Below, piece after piece: positions 58,699 through 64,000 of a stretch of 64,000 nt of DNA. Position 1 is the stretch's first letter, and every line of letters begins with the position of its first letter. The stretch comes from Adiantum capillus-veneris (Eukaryota > Streptophyta > Polypodiopsida > Polypodiales > Pteridaceae), in contig CM043959.1 in NCBI GenBank assembly GCA_014529385.2, forward strand, positions 62,261,753-62,325,752, written 5' to 3'. A model generated the notes under the pieces. That model did not search any database, had not been told where the DNA came from, and worked only from the letters and a program-made list of their open reading frames with translations. The position numbers were made by a program, and so were the translations under genes.

Positions 58699-61437
58699 TT
58701 CTCCCCAACTTGAAGAATTGAGATGTCCTCATCTCAAAGGTAAGTCCGGGCGATCTTTAAGGAGAGATGTTTCGTCTTCCCACGTTGCATCTTCTTCGGG
58801 GAAATCTTTGCTTTTGATGAGGTATTCGATGATGCATCTATTCCTAAGTTATCACTCCCAAGTTTCTAGGATATATTCAAGTTGAAGTTCAAGGACTCCT
58901 TGGGTTGGAACAACTATTTGTTCGGTATCCAAAAGTTGATTGGGGTTAGGAACATAAGGTTGTAATCGGCTAACATGAAAGACATCACGAATTTTGAGGT
59001 TAGAAGGTAGCTTTAGCTTGTAAGCTTGATCACTTATCACTTTGAAAATCTCATAGGGTCCACAATATCTCAGACTGAGCTTCTTGTACTTTCCGAAGGT
59101 TATGTTGCTTTTTTTGGGCCTGACCCTAAGGAATACCTTGTGTTCTTCTTAAAAAATTCAATCTGATCTCTTCTTATTTTCATAATGTTTTTGTCTGTCC
59201 TAAGCGGCTTGAATATCCTTACGTATCACTTTGTTTTGGGCTTCCATGTCTTCGAGCATTTTCTTTGAGGCTTCTACCTTGATAGTAGGATCTGAGAAGT
59301 TTAACAGAGCCAAACATTCTTGTCCATAAAGAGCCTTAAATGGTGACATGCCTATCCTTCTATGGTTCCGGTGAACAATATTCTCTAAGAATGTCTTCAA
59401 TCACATGGTTTACTTTTTCAGTCTGACCATCTGTTTGAGGATGATATGTTGTGCTAAAACACAGTTGTGTCCCAATGGCTTGAAAGAGTGAAGTCCAAAA
59501 CTTTAAGGTAAATTTTGCATCCTTGTCACTTACAATTCTCTTAGGTAGACCATCAAGTCTAAAGATTTCCTTTACGAAGATTCGGCTAATGTTAGAGACA
59601 GTGAAGGTAGTTTTCACAAGTATCAAGTGAGATACCTTAGTGAGAATATCAACAACAACAATTACTGAATCATAGCCTCCAACAAAGGTTAATCTTGTGA
59701 CAAAGTCCATATTGATACATTCCCATTTCATTTGGGTTATATCAAGAGGTTGAAGCTGTACGGGTAGTTTGATTCTTTCAGCTTTAATTTGGTGGCAAGA
59801 GAGACATTGCCTCACATAGCGACGATCACCCCCCTTCATTCTTGGTCAAAAGTAGCTTCTTCTAACAACATTTAGGGTCTCTATATATCCATGGTGTCCT
59901 AAAGTTGGGCTATCATGAGCCTCAAATAGGATTGCTTTCTTCAATGTTGCCTCCTTAGGTACACAAAGCCTTTGTTGAAAATAAAGGCATCCCTCTTGAG
60001 CAGATTAATCCTTTCTCAATAAGTTATTTGTTTCAGGTGTTATGCCTTGTTTAATCTGCAAGGATAAGTGTTGATAATCTAGGTCTTTTAAGGTTGCTTC
60101 CTTAATTCTCTCCGAGATAGGATTATTATATATACAGATAGCACTACGGAAAGCCTTGCAACTAAGTCCATCCGCAACTACATTGTCCTTCCTTAGTATA
60201 AACTTTATGTCAAAGTTGTATTCTTGAAGAAATTTAATCCATCTCATTTTCCTCATGTTGAGATTGGGTTGTGTAAAGATCCACTTCAAGATTTTATGAT
60301 CAATGACTAACTGAAATTTGCAACTAAGGAGATAATGTCTCCATTACTTTAATGCAAGGACGATTGCTAAGACTTCCAAGTCATGGTTCAGATAATTCTT
60401 CTCATGATTTCTGAGCTTTCGAGAAGTATAGGCTACATACCTACCCTCTTGAGTAAGGACTCAACCTAAAGTGAGTTTTCTAGCATCTATTATAGCTTAA
60501 AACTCTTTACTAAAATCGGAAAGCTTAAGAATACGAGTTGATACTAGGTAACCTTTTAGATTTGCAAAACTAGCCTCATGTTCTGCTCTCCATTTGATCC
60601 TCATTCCTTTATGTAGTAATTCTATTAAAGGTGCTATAAGGAGAGCATAATCCTTGACAAATATCATATACCATCTTGTGATTCCAAGAAATCCCCTTAT
60701 TTCACTAAGAGAAGTAGGTTGAGGCCAATCTATAATGTCCTTGACTTTATTTGGGTCGACTAAGATACCCTTGGAAGATATAATAAATCCAAGATAGCTG
60801 ACTAGGAAGCAGAAAAGGTACATTTGCTCTTCTTATAATAAATCCAAGATAGCTGACTTGGAAAGCACAAAAGTTACATTTACTTTTATTGTTATAAAGC
60901 TGATGCTGATGTAAGAGTTGTAGTACTTTACAAACGTGCTCTTCACGATTTTCATCATCTTTAGAACAAATCAAGGTATCATCAAAGAAAACCAAGACAA
61001 AATCATCCAAATAAGGTTTGAGAATATCCTACATTAGTTGATTGAAGCTTGCAGGAGCATTAGTAAGACCAAAAGACATTACTGTGAACTCATAATATTG
61101 ATACCTAGTATTGAAAGGTATCTTTGGAATGTATGATTCTTTGATCCTTATCTAATAATTCCCAAATCAAAGATCAATCTTTGTGAAGATCTTAGCCTCG
61201 TGTAGCCTATCCAATAGTTCATCAATCCTAGCTAGGAATGGGAAACTTGTTCTTAATAGTAACTTAATTAAGCTCGCGGTAGTCTGGGCAAAGTCGTAAG
61301 GAACCCTTGTTCTGTTGAAAAAGGACTGGAGTACCCCAAGGAGAAGTACTTGGTCGGATAAATCCTTGCTCAATAAGCTGCCTAAGTTTCTCTTTGAGTT
61401 CAACTGCTTCAGGGAGTGACATTTTATATGGAATGAT
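58699..61437 (-). pseudogene. Chromodomain-type Gypsy (chromovirus) pol, 5'-truncated
   Basis: From 61437 downward: reverse transcriptase (GIIPYKMSLPEAVELKEKL; FIRPSTSPWGTPVLF; catalytic FFDD near 60985; YLGFIISSKGILVDPNKVKD), RNase H (KFILRKDNVVADGLS near 60200), and an integrase finger (HDSPTLGHHG with CLSCHQIKAER, 59930-59780). The integrase core follows with both Asp (MDFVTRL; SDKDAKF) and Glu (YHPQTDGQTEKVN), then KLKLPSNLKIRDVFHVSRLQ and a chromodomain (LEYILETWE, two stops, then RNRCIIEYLIKS and DFPEEDATWEDE, 58870-58740). Gag and protease are missing, cut at the 85-bp tandem repeat. Many stops; a W-to-stop lies near 59852. Confidence 0.88.
60781..60890 (-). repeat. 55-bp tandem duplication in chromovirus reverse transcriptase
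   Basis: TAATAAATCCAAGATAGCTG starts both units (60781 and 60836). 55 is not a multiple of three, so the frame is shifted, and the YLGFII motif is read twice. Confidence 0.88.
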
Positions 61438-61724
61438 GCCCTGCTTTTTAGTCTAGTTCAGTGTTTCTCTCGATATCAGCTCAACTATTAGGTTGGAGTT
61501 GTCATTAGTCCCATTGAATTAAAACCCTACTTTTTGCGCTAGTTCAGTGTTTCTCTAGGTATCAGCTCTACTACTAGTCTATTTTTTTTGTTAGTCCCAT
61601 TGAATATTGTCCTGCTTTTTAGGCTAGTTCAGTGTTTCTCTCGGTAGCAACACTACTACTATGGTGGAGTTGTCATTAGTTCCGTTGAATGATTCCCTAC
61701 TCTTTAAGCTAGTTCAATGGTTTT
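61438..61724. repeat. 85-bp tandem repeat, about 3.5 copies
   Basis: TAGTTCAGTGTTTCTCT-like anchors at about 61454, 61540, 61625 and 61710 give an 85-86-bp period. The array marks the truncated 5' edge of the chromovirus. Confidence 0.85.
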
Positions 61725-63406
61725 GAAAGTTGTTGTTGAATGAAATTCAAATCTATTATAAAATTTCAAGTTATGTTTTCTTTAAAAATCACAAAAAGAT
61801 TATCACTATATCATAGATGGATCATGTGGAAGTGAAGAAGTAAAAAAAAAAGATCAGAACTCTCATGGTCACACACATATATATATATATATATATACCC
61901 AGGCCACGGAGGAGATTGCCTCCACATTTGAGAGTGAGACACGCAGAGAGCATTTCTTTGAGAGCATAATTGAAGTAGTTCGGTCAAACTTCTTAGTTTA
62001 CAATCCAAAGGTTTTTCGTAGACAGATGGATAGTGTTGTGGGAAATATGACATAGTGCTTAGTAAGAAACTTGGGATGTTGATGCATTGACAGGCTTGGG
62101 TCCAACGAAGCTATAACATTGGACTAACATATGGCATGTAGAGAGATCAAAATCTAAAAGAGCATACAATATTGATGTACAAGATGTCCACAGTCACAAA
62201 GCTAGAACCATCTTTTTTTTGCAGCCTCCTCTAAAGATGTGGTTGTGTCAAGGTTTGATGCACAAGCTAGGGTGGAGTGTAAGCACTTAGTGCACATCCA
62301 CTTTATGTCATGGTGCATCATCAATGTCTACCTCATACCCAAGGACATCAAGCGTGGTAAAATCTTGGCAAAGGAAGCTACAGAATTGTGTCAGAGTGCA
62401 CCATTAAAGGAGTCACTTGGTTGCCACCCAAAGTGTAGTATGTGTTGAAGGACTTCATATGAGATGAAGCACAGTTGCACCAACATTTAACTCTAAAGGT
62501 GAGTGTGCAGTCGTTTCACAAGGGCATCATAAGGTGAATAGCATAAACACATGAAGAGCCATGGTCCCCTCATCTTTCCTTGCTTTAATAAAATGGATCT
62601 GAGTGACATGTTAAAGTGATTTCCACCACCTAAGGGAAAATTCTCCAACATATTGGTGGCTCAAAAGAAATCTTCTAGATTCCCTCCCATAGAACAAGAT
62701 TTGGAGACAAGGACATGCTTGAGTGAGAGTCTTCTTTTATGGATGCCCTAGTGAATAACATGGTGCATGCACATAGCAAAGGAATTATACATTGTTACTT
62801 GCACCCATGGAGAATCATGACTAATTTCACAAAGGAGGGTGTGCCCCATGTCAGTGTCATTGATTCGGGATTAGAACTATGCATGGGCATTGAGAAGTGA
62901 GAAACCAATATCACAGACTTGACAGAGCTTTCCCTATGCCCATTGAGGGCCCCCAAGCTTTGTAACCCAAAATCATACACTAAGTCCACTGCACCTATGC
63001 CATTTCTTTTTGCATCAAGCACCTATATGCAATGTGTGAATATTTTTTAGAGCATCAATGTGCCTTGGAAAAAGCAAAAGGAAACTGATTGTGGCATGAT
63101 TGTCAAAATAATGCACAAAAACTATTTGATGCAACCCCTAAGCAAAGAAATACTTTCCAAAATATGACTGACCATTTGGATATGTTAGAGATCAACTCAG
63201 AAGTGTGTTTTCGGCCACTTAGTGAGATGATGCCTAGATTCTAGTCTATTCTATTCACTTTTGTAGACAGCGGTCTTGTATGTTTTTCAAATGGCAATTA
63301 TCCAATCGGATTTGTAAACATCAGACTTGTAAATGAATTTTTTAATATAGTAAAGTCCATGGATTCAAATTGTATCTCTATCACTTGTAAATCTCTCTCA
63401 TCCTTA
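61725..63406. other. No gene recognised; (AT)n at 61876-61897
   Basis: An (AT)~11 run lies at 61876-61897. Several frames up to about 80 codons occur (for example 62239-62448 plus), but none resembles a known protein. Confidence 0.4.
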
Positions 63407-63612
63407 TGGACCATGGTACAAAGTGATTCAATACATTATGTGGTGTGTTGTGAAAATTTAAATCAATTTCTAGAGATTGCATTTACAAATACAAATTTTT
63501 GTATAGTGATGGACCATGGTGCAAAGTGATTCAATAAAGTATGTGGTGTGTTGTGAAAATTTAAATCAATTTCTAGACACCGGAGCTACAAATGGAAACT
63601 TTTACATAGTGA
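63407..63612. repeat. 103-bp tandem duplication
   Basis: TGGACCATGG at 63407 and 63510 starts two ~103-bp copies sharing TGTGGTGTGTTGTGAAAATT. Confidence 0.88.
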
Positions 63613-64000
63613 TGGAATCTATTTGAGGATTTTCCCATGTGGTTTGCAAATATGCTATACTCTAAATGAGCCAATCGACTTTAGCAACAGGGCCCCCAAT
63701 AAGAGCATAGTGGATATCCATAGTGAGACAGCTACAATATCACAAGAGAAGCTGGTATGGACATTGGTTGCTATTGCTATGCAAACACATGACACTATGG
63801 AGGAGTTTTAGATGTAGATCCATACCTCCACATAGACGATGGGGGTCCAAAGAGTTATAGAGAGATATCAAGCTCATTAGGCATGAGCTCCATGAAATGG
63901 AGGAGTGGTGCCAACAACAGACAATCATGAACATGATCGAGCATCCCAACACATTGCGGACACCTCTAGTTTACGTAGTAGACATTGTGGGTCCTTGCCT
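63613..64000. other. No gene recognised
   Basis: Last bases of the window. A 62-codon plus-strand frame at 63623-63811 has no recognisable motif. Confidence 0.4.

Noticed and set aside
1-64000. CRISPR-like arrays, rRNA or tRNA genes
   Set aside because: Repeats seen are microsatellites, tandem duplications or LTRs with no regular repeat-spacer layout, and no rRNA or tRNA signature was recognised by reading; a tRNA scan was not possible.

Overview
The window looks like repeat-rich nuclear DNA from a large plant genome. It is dominated by LTR retrotransposons at different stages of decay, with scattered host-gene debris and no complete host gene that I can support. Two observations point away from flowering plants: a plastid chlB fragment (angiosperm plastomes lack chlB) and PLS-type PPR debris. 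A fern or another non-flowering vascular plant is my best guess, by inference only.

Layout. A Copia element (Copia-1, 933-6421, TSD CATAC) sits in an older LTR-like sequence. From 7.4 to 16.6 kb lie an unidentified minus-strand gene remnant with an internal duplication, five dispersed 20-bp palindromes, a duplicated retropepsin remnant, a Tat-like Gypsy RNaseH-integrase remnant and a PPR pseudogene. A Gypsy element without pol (Gypsy-1, 18048-23698, minus) has 1.75-kb LTRs around a broken gag and an acidic reading frame ending in a hydrophobic helix. From 24.6 to 28.2 kb come a triplicated ~570-bp unit, a MITE-like inverted repeat and a kinase pseudogene.

The centre is a nested structure. 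An old Tat-like Gypsy element (Gypsy-2, 32871-52529, plus) has an extra, archaeal-type RNase H between RNase H and integrase. It was interrupted by two younger Copia insertions: Copia-2 (35036-40522, TSD GTTGA), same family as Copia-1, in its leader, and Copia-3 (42872-48097, minus, TSD ACCAT) inside its reverse transcriptase. Without these the host element is about 8.9 kb.

The right end holds an AT-rich ~151-bp tandem array, a chimeric 1.8-kb LTR element (55758-57531), and a minus-strand chromodomain Gypsy (chromovirus) with its 3' LTR. The chimeric element has no gag or pol. It carries a fragment of an OB-fold ssDNA-binding protein gene and a 286-bp piece of plastid chlB held between two 269-bp inverted arms made of rearranged pieces of its own LTR and leader. 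This is the most unusual object in the window. The three Copia copies have very similar LTRs yet broken coding regions. In Copia-1 and Copia-3 one reading frame runs end to end, and every in-frame stop is explained by a C-to-T or G-to-A transition.
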